Assembly (NCBI GenBank): GCA_947561395.2
Contig: OX387183.1
Location: 10,591,402 to 10,655,401 of the forward strand
Direction of reading: 5' to 3'
Length of the DNA: 64,000 nt
DNA from: Buxus sempervirens
Lineage: Eukaryota > Streptophyta > Magnoliopsida > Buxales > Buxaceae
Position numbers and translations under genes: made by a program
Part shown: piece by piece, positions 9,339 to 19,483 of the stretch
Layout of the letters: each line of letters starts with the position of its first letter
Position numbering within the stretch: the stretch's first letter is position 1
Notes under the pieces: model-generated
The model's input: the letters and a program-made list of their open reading frames with translations, nothing else
What the model was told of the DNA's origin: nothing
The model's database searches: none

Positions 9339-11849
9339 TTATTTTTGTTCTTTTTGGTTTTGTTTGATTTTGGCAGCCTGATTATCTATCTCGTGCTCCG
9401 AATTTTTCGGATGTGCGTCGAGATTGACACTAAGGTTGCGATTTTGAGTTTGCTTATTTACAGAAGCAGAAAAATAATCAAAAGACTTCACGCATTTATT
9501 AAAAAGTGCAGAAATATCTACAGGGGGAATTTCAGAAGTGGAAGAAACTCCTTGTGGTAGTTCGGCTTTGCGAGTGGCAAGTGGCGTCGAACTCCAGTTC
9601 TGCAATGTGTGCTTGTCCTTGGTTACAGTAGTCACTGCATTCACCTTCCCGGTTTGTATCATGCTGATACTGCTGTCGGAGGAGATGTAGATGGGGTCAT
9701 TAGCTATGCCCTTCTTTGGTTGATTCTGACTTGAATCTTTTGACGATACACTGATCCATACCCCGCGGCGGATGATAGTCCCTGGTACCCGAATAGTGAC
9801 TTCGTTGGGTGGTTCCACCTTAGGCAATGCCTTGGTTACAGATTTTCCTGATGATTCATCCCTTCTGCTGGAAGAATGTTCGTCAGGGGCCCAGTTACCA
9901 TAAGTTTCATGATAAGCCAGCTCGGTAGGCAGTCCCAGTACTTGGGGCATATTCTGGAACATCTGACCCAGACCATCCCTTGTACTTGGGTGTATAATGC
10001 AGATAGGAGGTGGGGGAGACCTTTGCCTTGGAGTGGGTTCTCTTGAACTGTCTTGGCTTTCCATCATGTAGATGTATTGAGCTGGCTCTTCTTCTTTAGC
10101 CTCAGTTGGAGGTGCCTCGAACTCATCTGATGGGTAGGCAAACGCCTCTTCCGGGATAGTTGGTTTTTCGGTGTCAACTGATTGCCTAGAGAATAAAGCA
10201 GACAGTTCTTTCATCAACCCACTGAGGGCTTCTAAGTTCTCTTCTGTAATTGTCTCCTGGGGCAAGGGAGGTTCATCCCATAACCTTTGCAGATAGTTGG
10301 CTTCCGCTTGCTCAGCTGGATCATTGAATTCATTGCCCCATCCTTGGGGGACTATGTTCTGAATGGCCTGTGCGGCTTCCCTCTCCATATTGGTAAAGTG
10401 ATTGTATAGTTCCCCATATACGCAGATGGGACAATGTGGGTCCCTTCCTTCTGCTCGTGCCCTCTTCCGTTCAGCTTTCATGCCAAATAGCCTGGCATAA
10501 TCTTCAGGTTCAAGAACAAACCCTAGTCCAAAGCCCACAGATTTGTCACATGGCTGGATTGTAGACTTGATGCCTTGCTTGTATTTGCCCAAACCATCTC
10601 CTACTCGGAGGCCCCAGTCGGCGCATTCAGCAGCACCGAACATGCTCTTCCTTTTCCTTCTGCGGGACAAGTCTGATTGCAGAGGAGTAGGAATGCGGTT
10701 TACTTGCACCATTTCAATGGCTTGGAAGTTTAGGGAAGTAGGCAGTTCATAATCAATCATAGGTACCCCTCCCTGTTCAAATTCTCTGTGATTTTCTGCA
10801 TGAACCGTGATCAATTGATTTCCCGAGATAAATCGGATCATTCGATGTAAGGTGGACGGGACTGCCCCTGCTTGATGTAGCCAAGGTCTTCCAATCAGAA
10901 AATTGAAGGAGGCATTGATGTCCATCAACTTGAAGGTGACGAAGAAGGCCCTTTCAGCAATTGCAACTTCCAGAGTAATTTCCCCAAGGGAATCCTTCTT
11001 GGCATTGTCAAACCCACGGACATTATTGGAGCTAGGTTTGATCAAATCAGCGTTCAGCTGCAGACTGTGGAAGGTCCTGACTGGGCAGATATTCAGAGCT
11101 GGCCCGTTATCTATCATAACTCGTCTCACTATTAAGTCGGAGCACCTTACAGTGATAAACAGAGGCTCCGTGTGATTATAACCTTCAGGGGGTAAGTCTG
11201 CTGAGGAAAAAGAGATTGCTTCTGGCGTAGCAATTATAGACATTACTGTCTCCAGCTGCTCAGGGCTGATGTCGTCGGGCACATGAATATCACCAAGTAT
11301 TTTCATAAGTACATCTTTATGTTTGTCTAAATCCAATAAGAGACGCATAATGGATATCTGAGCTGGTGTCTTATTCAACTGCTGCACTAGATCATACTCC
11401 GGAGTGAAGGCATTATAGTGGAGTTTTTCAATCTCTTCTTCTAGGGCCTTCCCTTTCTTCTTGTGGGTCTGTGGCAATTCAGTAGCCACATCCTTCTCTT
11501 TTTCTCTCCTTCTCTTCTCTTCATCAATCTCTCCCTTTGGTGCAGGTGGAGGGTTAGGGTTTATGTATCGACCGGAACGGGTGATCCGATCGACTTCTCT
11601 TTCAGTGGAAGTGATGGTAGAATCATGGTATATGGGTAGGAATTGGTAAGGTGGAGGCACAGCGGAGTAGGTTGGGTCAAGGTGAAGTTGGTGTAAGTTG
11701 AGGGTGGGTGGTTCCAGTAGGAAGTCCACAAGCTCATTGAATGGGTTGTTCATCATGTCGAAGATGTTTAATGGGGGTGGATTAGGGATAGGTGGAGGAT
11801 AGAAAGGCTCTGGTTCAGGGAAGTTGAAATGCATCAGAGGGAACCCCAT
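9339..11849 (-). CDS. Element 1 gag C-terminal/aspartic protease/G-patch-like polyprotein segment
   Basis: This is an open frame of 836 codons on the minus strand. It starts with a proline-rich spacer, followed by a DRITRSGR motif and a helical stretch (LDLDKHKDVLMKILGDIHVP) shared with element 2. The retroviral-type aspartic protease follows: IDNGPALNICP holds the active site, where element 2 has Ser at the position of Pro, and FLIGRPWLHQAGA closes the domain. A glycine-rich G-patch-like segment (RVGDGLGKYKQGI) and an acidic linker come next. The acidic linker towards RT continues through a frameshift at 9331-9140. The Ser-to-Pro change next to the catalytic Asp suggests an inactive protease. 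The frame lies downstream of the broken gag. Confidence 0.85.
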   Translation of the reverse strand: MGFPLMHFNFPEPEPFYPPPIPNPPPLNIFDMMNNPFNELVDFLLEPPTLNLHQLHLDPTYSAVPPPYQFLPIYHDSTITSTEREVDRITRSGRYINPNPPPAPKGEIDEEKRRREKEKDVATELPQTHKKKGKALEEEIEKLHYNAFTPEYDLVQQLNKTPAQISIMRLLLDLDKHKDVLMKILGDIHVPDDISPEQLETVMSIIATPEAISFSSADLPPEGYNHTEPLFITVRCSDLIVRRVMIDNGPALNICPVRTFHSLQLNADLIKPSSNNVRGFDNAKKDSLGEITLEVAIAERAFFVTFKLMDINASFNFLIGRPWLHQAGAVPSTLHRMIRFISGNQLITVHAENHREFEQGGVPMIDYELPTSLNFQAIEMVQVNRIPTPLQSDLSRRRKRKSMFGAAECADWGLRVGDGLGKYKQGIKSTIQPCDKSVGFGLGFVLEPEDYARLFGMKAERKRARAEGRDPHCPICVYGELYNHFTNMEREAAQAIQNIVPQGWGNEFNDPAEQAEANYLQRLWDEPPLPQETITEENLEALSGLMKELSALFSRQSVDTEKPTIPEEAFAYPSDEFEAPPTEAKEEEPAQYIYMMESQDSSREPTPRQRSPPPPICIIHPSTRDGLGQMFQNMPQVLGLPTELAYHETYGNWAPDEHSSSRRDESSGKSVTKALPKVEPPNEVTIRVPGTIIRRGVWISVSSKDSSQNQPKKGIANDPIYISSDSSISMIQTGKVNAVTTVTKDKHTLQNWSSTPLATRKAELPQGVSSTSEIPPVDISALFNKCVKSFDYFSASVNKQTQNRNLSVNLDAHPKNSEHEIDNQAAKIKQNQKEQK

Positions 11850-11939
11850 GAAAGTTTCTTCATTCTCCTCTTCATTAATGACATGTATCTGTTGATGAAT
11901 CGCCTCTTCTTGGAGATGAATCCTGACAACTTGCCCCGG

Positions 11940-13376
11940 TCATCCAATCAGTAAGGACGGGTCAACCTGTAGTTTACTGCCTTGATCACTGGTGACCTGA
12001 TGTACTGTTCCGCTGCCAGAAGCCTTATTATGGTCTGGGAGAGGGTTAGTGATTGTACCAGTAGGAGGAGTAGGTGCTGCTGGTGCTGGGGGATCTACAG
12101 AGATCTTCTTACTGTCTATCAAATCCTGTATGTCATGCCTTAAGTCCCAGCATCGATTTGTTGAATGCCGGGAGCTCCAGAATGATACTTGCATCTCTCT
12201 GCTGCATTATAATTTCGTGAGTTGATCATTCTAGGGTTGGGAGGCTTGATTTGAAGATACCCCTTCTTCAGTAGTGTAGCCACTGACTTTCATTCCTCTG
12301 GGAAATGTGATAGGGCTGTGCTGGCTGTACATAATTAACTGCCTGGGTTTCCTGCCTCCTAGGCTCTTGCCCTTGATTTCTGCCACTCTGTCCAGTTGCA
12401 GACTTCCTCTGTGTCGGACCATGGCCACTTCCGTCTATCTTTCCAGCCCTGACTGCATCTTCAATTTTGTCTGCCGTTAGAATCAAGTCATTGAAGTTAG
12501 AAGTACTTTGCCCCAGTAGTAGGGAAAAGAATGGCTGTCCAAGTGATGCAATGAACAAGGAGGTCATCTCTTGTTCAAGTAGTGGGGGTTGGACTAGGGT
12601 CACCAATTCTTTCCATCTCTTGGCATATTCTCGTACTGACTCTTGATTCTTCTTGGAGAGCCTTTGTAACTCTGAAAGAATTGTATCATAATTTTTTCAT
12701 CTTTGGCATATTGACACATATCTCCAGAATATGACCTTAAATAGTTTAATGGGCACCCGGTGCCATCAAATTGATGCAAATCAGGGCACTTGAATTTTGG
12801 TGGAAGTTGAACATCGGAGAAGAAGCAGAGGCTATCTAAAGTAGCCTCCATGGGGACCGCATTGGGTCGTAGGCTTTTCAGTTCTTCACGCAAAGCATCT
12901 ACCTCTGCCTTAGTGGCTGCCATCTTTTCATCAAATTGGGCCTGCTGCGTTCTATACCAATCTTCCTCTTCTTGCCCCAGTTGGGCAGGTGCAATAGTTT
13001 ATGGGAGAGGCACAACTTGCGGAGGTGGAGGTGGTACCAACGGAGCTGGGTACATTGGGAAAGGTGGTTGAACCTCTGTCTGAACTGGCTGTTGTTGGGC
13101 AACGGGAGGAGGCATCCTTCATTCCCTTATTTCTGCCATTAACTCTTGGATTATGGTTCCCATGCTGTCAATCCTCTGTTGTAGATCAGTCACTGTCTGT
13201 GTCTGGCTGGACTCTGTCGGGTCCTGTCCTGACGAGGTCTGTTCCTTTGACTGCTCCATCTCAAGTCTTCTTCTGGATCTTAAAAGGTAAGGGCTTCGAG
13301 AAGCAATTTTGGTACCTGTTTTAAACAACAGTGCATTAGTGTAATCATTTGCAAGATTTGTGCAAGTGAAAAACAT
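11940..13376 (-). pseudogene. Element 1 gag, broken by an internal deletion and frameshifts
   Basis: The N-terminal part is 13376-13119. The capsid-like region continues at 12923-12600 (LPPKFKCPDLHQFDGTGCP), matching the gag of element 2. After MIQFFQ the homologous stretch present in element 2 is missing, and the frame resumes out of phase in the segment ending at the RIED/KIED-like helix (ADKIEDAVRAG, 12606-12268). A Cys/His region (STNRCWDLRHDIQDL, 12194-11940) corresponds to CEYHMGAPGHPTDRCW in element 2. Gag forms the virus-like particle; this copy cannot encode one. Confidence 0.85.
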
Positions 13377-13427
13377 TGATCTATTTTAACTATCTCAAGA
13401 TAATTGGGGCAGAGAATCCAAAAGACT

Positions 13428-13836
13428 AATCTGTTTTAGTGACTGGGAAATAGAACCCTTGAAAATTTGAAGAAAGAAAACCTTTAAATTGGATCTGGTT
13501 TAAACAGGTCTATTTTAGCCAAACGGCTGGGGGAGAGAACCCGGTTTTCCTGATCTGTTTTAGCCAAATGGCTGGGGAAGAGAACCCGGCTTAGATTGGT
13601 CTGTTTTAGCCAAATGGCTGGGAAAGGGAACCCTAAATTGATCTGTTTTAACCAAACGGTTGGGAAAGAGAACCCGGCTTAGACTGGTCTGTTTTAGCCA
13701 AACGGCTGAGAAAGGGAACCCTAAATTGATCTGCTTTAACCAAACGGTTGGGAGAGAGAACTCGGCTTAGACTAGTCTGTTTTAGCCAAACGGCTGGGAA
13801 AGGGAACCCTAGACTGAAAAAGGTTGGTTTGAGCTC
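13428..13836. repeat. Tandem array of alternating 46- and 42-bp units (CTGTTTTAGCCAAACGGCTG)
   Basis: At least seven units begin with CTGTTTTAGCCAAACGGCTG or close variants. They alternate between a long form ending GAGAACCCGGCTTAGACTGGT and a short form ending GGGAACCCTAAATTGAT, so the real period is an 88-bp dimer. A degenerate eighth unit opens the array near 13428. It lies in the element 1 leader between ORF1 and gag. Confidence 0.85.
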
Positions 13837-13943
13837 AGTATCACAAGGTTGGACCATATTAAGTCTCCGCAGGGGATGAGCTAAACAGCAACATCCAGGT
13901 GTACCTTAACCAATTCTCAGTTTAATCTTTGATGGTTTTAGCA

Positions 13944-14234
13944 CCTAACTTCGGCTAGTAGTTCTCGGGCGTGTCTTAGCTAGTCGTTGGTTCAATCACC
14001 ATTGACTTCGACGCCTCACAACGGGGAAGGCTATGCCAGGACGATCTTCCACCAATTTTCTGGTTTAAACACCAGTGGCTTCAGTGCCCCAAGAGTTCGG
14101 CTAGGGATACCCGAACGTACCTCAGCCGTTAGCTTAATTGCTTGACCTTGGTGCCATACAACGGGGTATGCTATGCCAGGACGATCCTCTGCCAATTTTC
14201 TGGTTTAAACACCAGTGGCATTAGTGTCCCATAA
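13944..14234. repeat. Two tandem copies of a 140-bp unit in the element 1 leader
   Basis: CTATGCCAGGACGATC followed by CCAATTTTCTGGTTTAAACA occurs at 14031 and 14171 with matching flanks, including a CACCAGTGGC segment. The offset is 140 bp. Confidence 0.8.
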
Positions 14235-14254
14235 GCTGACCATATGATCTTTTA

Positions 14255-14690
14255 AATCAAATGGGTGTGATCTAAGCTCAAGGGATTGGGTGTTCTTTAT
14301 TCAGAACCCTGGGGTTTTAAGACTTAAACTTGAAACTTAAAAGCTTGAGGGCTGAAAAGGATGGGGTGTTCTTTACTCAGAACCCCTGGGTTTAAAGATT
14401 CTTTTGGCAAGTTCCTTATTCAGATTGCCTGAAAGTTTTAGAGTTGGTTGCAAGAATGGGGTGTTCTTTATTTAGAACCCTTTAGTTTAAAGATTTAAAC
14501 AATTTGGCGAGTTTTTTACTCAGCTCACCTGAAAATTTTGAATTGGGTGTTCTTTATTCCGAACCCTTAAAGATTTAGGACTCAAATTTGAAATTGATAA
14601 TTTCTGAAGATTGGGTGTTCTTTATTCAGAACCCATGGGTTTAAAGATTTGGCGAGTTCTTTATTCAGATCGCCTGAAAGTTTTGAAGTT
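14255..14690. repeat. Interspersed tandem repeats GGGTGTTCTTTATTCAGAAC / GGCGAGTTCTTTATTCAGAT
   Basis: About five copies of the first module and three of the second alternate irregularly. Both share the core TTCTTTATTCAGA. This is the third repeat block in the spacer between gag and ORF1. Confidence 0.8.
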
Positions 14691-14844
14691 GCTGGATTGG
14701 AGCCAGATTGTTTGAAAAAGGAATCCAAGGATGTCTTAATTGACTTTATTAAATCTAATACACTTCATGGAAAAAGAAGTACAATGCAACATTTAGAACA
14801 AGCAATTACATGATCAAGTTAAAAAAAAACAACAAACCCAGAGT

Positions 14845-16278
14845 CTAGCTAGGTTGGTCATTATCATAATGGGAGGACACGTCTTGCCTTCTCAAGGCAC
14901 GTAGAAGTTTATTCTGCAGACGTCGGTCCTCTTTTGCGCATCTGCACATGGTGTCAAGCTGCTGCTGAAGGGCCTCATTGGCTTGCTTGTTTTTACGCTC
15001 GGAATCCACGTATGCACGGTGGATCTGAGAATGAGATTCCCACAGTTCGGCCACCCTATCCTTGTATGTGTCAGGGGGTGGAACTGGGATATCGTCAGAG
15101 GTGACGATATGGATAGGAGGTGTGCTGTCTAGGCCAGTTTCTCGAGCAATCCATTGTTCGTAATCACGAATGTCGGATGCAGTGAAAATGTCCTCTTGGA
15201 GTATGTGCACGTGTTGCCATTCCTTCACCAATTTTTTCTTCAATTCCCATGTAAGTGGGCCAGTTAATCCTTCCGCCTCATCCTTGATCGGTATTCCCTG
15301 AGACTTCCCAAACTGTCTCAGAATTCGAACCGGATAGTATGGCATGGCATGAGTCAAGCCTATCAAGGCTAGGCAATGTCTTTTCCTGAAAGCTATGACA
15401 GGGGTATATGCTTGGTCAAATGTGCCTCCCCATCTTATATCAGTTTCTCCGTTAAGCTGGAGAAAATGGTCAAACCAGTCCTCTCTGGAGGGTAAGTCTG
15501 GTCTAATCTCTCTTCGGGCCATCAAGGTGACATTGTCACGGATGTACCCATAATGTGGGCTGACAGGTTCAGCAACCATCAGGTGATCTTGAAGCCAAAT
15601 GTGTAGGAGAGGAGCGCACCACTGAAACCTCCTAGTTCCATTCTTTGTCATGGTCAAGGCATGGTACAACTGAGCAAGAATCAGTGGCACAATTCGGAAT
15701 TTCACTTGGAGTTGGTCTACAATTTCCATGAGGGCCAAATTAATGGTGTCTCCTCCAGTAGGAAAGAAGAGCTGTGATAGAACCACGAGGGTGAAGGTGT
15801 CCCACCAAACACGAGGTCTTTCCTGCTTTTTATCCCTTATCTTTTCAGCGAGGAAGGTTTTAGAGACCCGCGTGAATGCTTGGTCACCTCCTAAGGTCTG
15901 GAATTCTCCTCTGGGTAGGCCAAAGAAAGTACAAGCTTCATTCTTGTAGCTATCTTTGAGGTTTGGCTTGGCTGGTTCTCCATGGTCACGGAACCGAAGG
16001 AACAATTCAAATTCCTCAATTTTAGGGGTCAACTCATTAGTCCCAAATCTAAAAAGGGAAAGTTGGGGATCCCAAAAAAGCAGGGCTGCTTGGATCATGT
16101 CCCAGTTAATGGGCTCATTTAATAAGGACAGAGTTTGTCCCATGTGGTATTTCTGTTCCCATTTAATTTGCTCATCTCCTTGCAATTGCCTTGTCCAAGA
16201 ACGGATCCAAGGTATATCAAAGGCACCCTTCTCTATCCTAGGGAAGTGAACTCTCTCAGTCTAGGATGAAGATGCCAT
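14845..16278 (-). pseudogene. Element 1 ORF1 (extra sense ORF upstream of gag), one early stop
   Basis: The frame begins at an ATG at 16278-16276 (MASSS), meets TAG at 16263-16261, then stays open to 14845, about 477 codons in all. Key text: INWDMIQAALLFWDPQLSLF, FGTNELTPKIEEFELFLRF, VLSQLFFPTGGDTINLALME, CAPLLHIWLQDHL. It is clearly homologous to the antisense protein of element 2 at 46785-48437. It resembles the ORF1 proteins of Ogre elements and, in style, the plant mobile domain-like or DUF7745-type families; that family link is my inference. Its molecular role is unknown. The last 60 residues are charged and helical. The early TAG could be one C-to-T change from a Gln codon. A downstream start could bypass it. 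Confidence 0.8.
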
Positions 16279-17608
16279 GCCGACTATCCGATTGAAATTC
16301 CAAGTCAATTTAGGGGTTTCCATCAAAAACTCTAAATTAGTCTATGCAACATGATATGCAAAAATTAAATCAATGTCTAAGCAGTTCATGCAATTATTAA
16401 TCACAGGAATTAAATCCAAGCACTCAAGCTATGTGGTCCTAAGGGTTATGTCCTTTAAATGTTCAAAAAGCACATCCAGGTCTTAGTCGGCCTTTTCTTT
16501 CATCTGCCCCTGGTGTTGGATCGGAAACAACAACATTTACAACTTGCCTTCGAGGGCGAAATTTACAAAAATAAATCTGCAAAGAGAATCACCTTTAGGG
16601 TTGTTGAGAACCCAAAAGGAGGGTACAAATTTGTTGCTTGGTAGGTGGGCTGAAATCCTAACTCTAGGGTTTTTTCTGCCTCTGTTCTGACCCGTTTCTG
16701 TCTGATCTGGCTGGCTTTCATCTGGGCCGACTAAGCTTACGGTTCACAAAACTCGCATACATGGATCAAATTAGGTTGGTTTCCTTAAATTAGGGTTAAG
16801 ACAGCCCCTGGGCTAAATCTCACTCAATTTAATGCAAACCAAGGCGGGGGTTAATGCCCCTGATTGATTTTACCCATATTTGTTCATTTGTTCTCATATT
16901 CACATCAGGGTTTATCAGAAATAATAGGTGGGGAAGGATACCCAGCCCGAGGCACATGCCTACAAAGGTCTGAGCCAAGCACTAGACCCCTTGCGTACTA
17001 TGGCAAGAAACCAATGGCACTTGAAGAGTCCAGAAACCTGGGGAGATGGGTTTACCCTGCTTTCCCCGGCAAGCCACGGGAGCGTAGGGCTAATACCATC
17101 CCAAAAGTAAGTTTCTCAATTGAAGAAGGGTGGCTGCTAGAGAGATCTAGGTTTCGGTTAAGAAGAACATTCACAGAGGCAGACAGTATTCAGTTCGGAT
17201 CATCCATGCAAACTCCCTCATGCATGTCACCCCACGTAGTTAAAAGTTCATTCACGGTGTAGTGAGGTGCTTGTATTGTGCAGTGGAGTCAAGTGCTGTG
17301 TCTGCTCGGGTGATTCTCGGATAATGGGTTGATTAAGGGTTCCTTAATGTCACTTTTATAGTGAGAATACAGAACAGTATGCAATACAATGTCTGGGTGG
17401 ATCCCCAGGTAAGTGGAGGGTCACAGGGAACCGCTTAAATTCAACTTTCCTTAAGCAATTATCTCGTCCTTATGACGGGATCCCCCAATACCATGTAATC
17501 GCATAAGTTCCGCAAACCACTAAATTTGGACAAGAAGTACTTCCTAAATCTGCTTATATCCACCTATATAGACTCATTTGATAACCAGGGTCCAGCTGGG
17601 TTGCGGGT
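16279..17608. other. Element 1 5' untranslated leader
   Basis: About 1.3 kb lies between the primer site and ORF1. Short ORFs on the plus strand show no domain. I see no gene here. Confidence 0.6.
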
Positions 17609-17626
17609 TCCCCAGTGGAGTCGCCA
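17609..17626 (-). other. Primer binding site of element 1 (tRNA-Arg type)
   Basis: The minus strand reads TGGCGACTCCACTGGGGA three bases inside the 5' LTR. Its complement ends ...GTGGAGTCG plus CCA, matching the 3' end of plant tRNA-Arg as I remember it. A tRNA-Arg primer is usual for Ogre-type elements. Confidence 0.8.
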
Positions 17627-18355
17627 AGCTGTGCGCACCTAAAAATAGATCGCACTCGGGGCGCACGTGGGTTCGTGCGTGCCTCGGGACATTCGGAGTC
17701 GCCACTGCCTGAGAGGTGTAGGCAGACACGGCCGGTGTTTGCCCTATCCGGGTCTAAATCTGGTTTGTGGCTTTTCAGAGTTCTAGTTAAGTCCTCGGTT
17801 ACGTCCGGGGAAGTCCTAAGACACCCCGGCTCGCCCCGTCAGTTTGACGGGTCCCTCGGGTCTCCCTGATTTTTGAGTCAGTTTCACCCTTCCTAGACCA
17901 GCATGCTGTTTATTGGGTCTGGTAGGGCCCTCTGAAGGTGTGGGTCCCTTTTATTTTGATTTTACCTTTTTATTTAGTGGAGTGGGTCGGACCCGGGTCC
18001 CGTTGGAAGACCCGTGGGTTGCCATGATTGGGCTTGGGGCCCAGTTGGGTTATTGGGTAACCCATTTGGTTATTTATTCAAATTTTATTTATTTACACTT
18101 TAGATTTGGGCTTAGCGGGCTTGGAATGGGCCCATTAGCCAGAGTCAAGTGGCCTTGGGCCCGTTTATTGAAAACAGGCTTGGTATAGGCCACTCAAGTG
18201 GGCCCAAGGTGAATCTTGGTGGGCCCTTCTAGGCCCACAGTTCACAAATAGGCTAAAAATAGCCCAAATAACACATTGAGTCGGGTCAAGTAAGTTCGGG
18301 TCGGAACAGATCCAACCGAGCCAAAAAATTATGTTTTTAATTTATATTTACAACT

Positions 18356-18432
18356 GCCCGTATTTGCCATACGGGCGCACCCTGCCCGTAAATAAAATTC
18401 GGTTCGGGCTCGCCCGTGAAACAAACACGAGC
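18356..18432. repeat. 21-bp palindromes, distal cluster in the 5' LTR of element 1
   Basis: 18356-18376 is an intact GCCCG-N11-CGGGC; 18412-18432 has one changed half-site. They align with 119-139 and 175-195. Confidence 0.7.
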
Positions 18433-19245
18433 ATGCCCGGACCGTTCTGAGTTTACGGACGCGGCCAATTTTGCATTTCTGGTACCGATTCAGCTTGGGA
18501 TCAGTCCAGCCATCTTCTTGGGACCTCCGGAAACTTCTGTGATGGTTCTAGCTCCTTCAATATACTGCATTTTCTTCTTTTGGTCCCAATGACCATCTTT
18601 TTCCTTCTTTTGTTCTTTGAGTAAGCAAGATCCTTTCTTGGTTATTCACCATCAATTTTTAGGAATGGGAAAGGGGTGATTTACAGGGGATATCAGATGT
18701 TCAAAGAGGGCTTCAATCTTCCTCCCGTAATGGTGATCAAATGGGGTCAAGTTTCCTTTTTTGAGACATTTTTGGTAACCCTTTGTTATCACCTCCTTTT
18801 TTGCATAAGAATGACTACTTTTGGATGCAATTCCTCATTATATACAACACTCACAACATGTTAGAAATAACATAAAAACGAAAAGAGGTAGTGAGGAAGA
18901 GAAAAATAAAATCAAAATTTACTTAGCTTAGAGGAAGAACATACTTACAATGTAATTAATTGTTTGGTTAGTGTTATGGTCCTCCGACAATTTGAGCAGC
19001 GCTTCCGCGTCCTCCAAAAAATTCTTAAGTTGGGTTGAAAAGGGATTCAGTAGGTGGTTATGTTCAAAGGAAGATTAGAGAAGGTTTGGACATGGTTTTG
19101 GTGAGACAGGGGTATTTTTGGGAACAAAAAAGGTTTGGGTTTAGGGGTGGCGGCAATTGGGCAGAGGTTTGTCATGGGAACATCAGGGGAGGAAGGGGGA
19201 ATTGGCCAAGGGATCAGGCTTGTTCAAATGAGGCAGGTGGCCTCT

Positions 19246-19254
19246 CTATTTATA
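19246..19254 (-). promoter_or_regulatory. TATA box of the element 1 5' LTR
   Basis: The minus strand reads TATAAATAG. It is the expected promoter of the element's genomic RNA, with the palindrome array directly upstream (19269-19483). Confidence 0.75.
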
Positions 19255-19268
19255 GGCAAAAAAGTTGT

Positions 19269-19483
19269 GCCCGTTTTTAAAATACGGGCATGCCTTGCCC
19301 ATACTTCAAATGCGGGCATGCCTTGCCCGTACTTCAAATATGGGCGAAAAATGCACATTTGCAAATCTCGCAGATTCGGACGTACGGGACACGTATCCCA
19401 CCGTACAGTGACGCGCGTCCTCTTCTAGAAGCTTGCCCGTATTTGAAGTACGGGCAAGGCTTGCCCGTACTTCAAATACGGGC
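19269..19483. repeat. Array of five 21-bp palindromes in the 5' LTR of element 1
   Basis: Units lie at 19269, 19297, 19325, 19435 and 19463, each 21 bp with GCCCG and CGGGC ends; 19297 and 19325 have one altered half-site each. The last two units plus a 7-bp spacer form a 49-bp palindrome at 19435-19483, perfect except for the unpaired centre base. Confidence 0.85.

Noticed and set aside
13428..13836. Regular repeat-plus-spacer look, CRISPR-like
   Set aside because: Units are directly adjacent, alternate between two related forms and have no unique spacers; the window is plant nuclear DNA inside a retrotransposon leader.
17609..17626. A tRNA-Arg gene fragment
   Set aside because: Only the 18 bases complementary to a tRNA 3' end are present, at the exact primer-site position beside the LTR; no cloverleaf around it.
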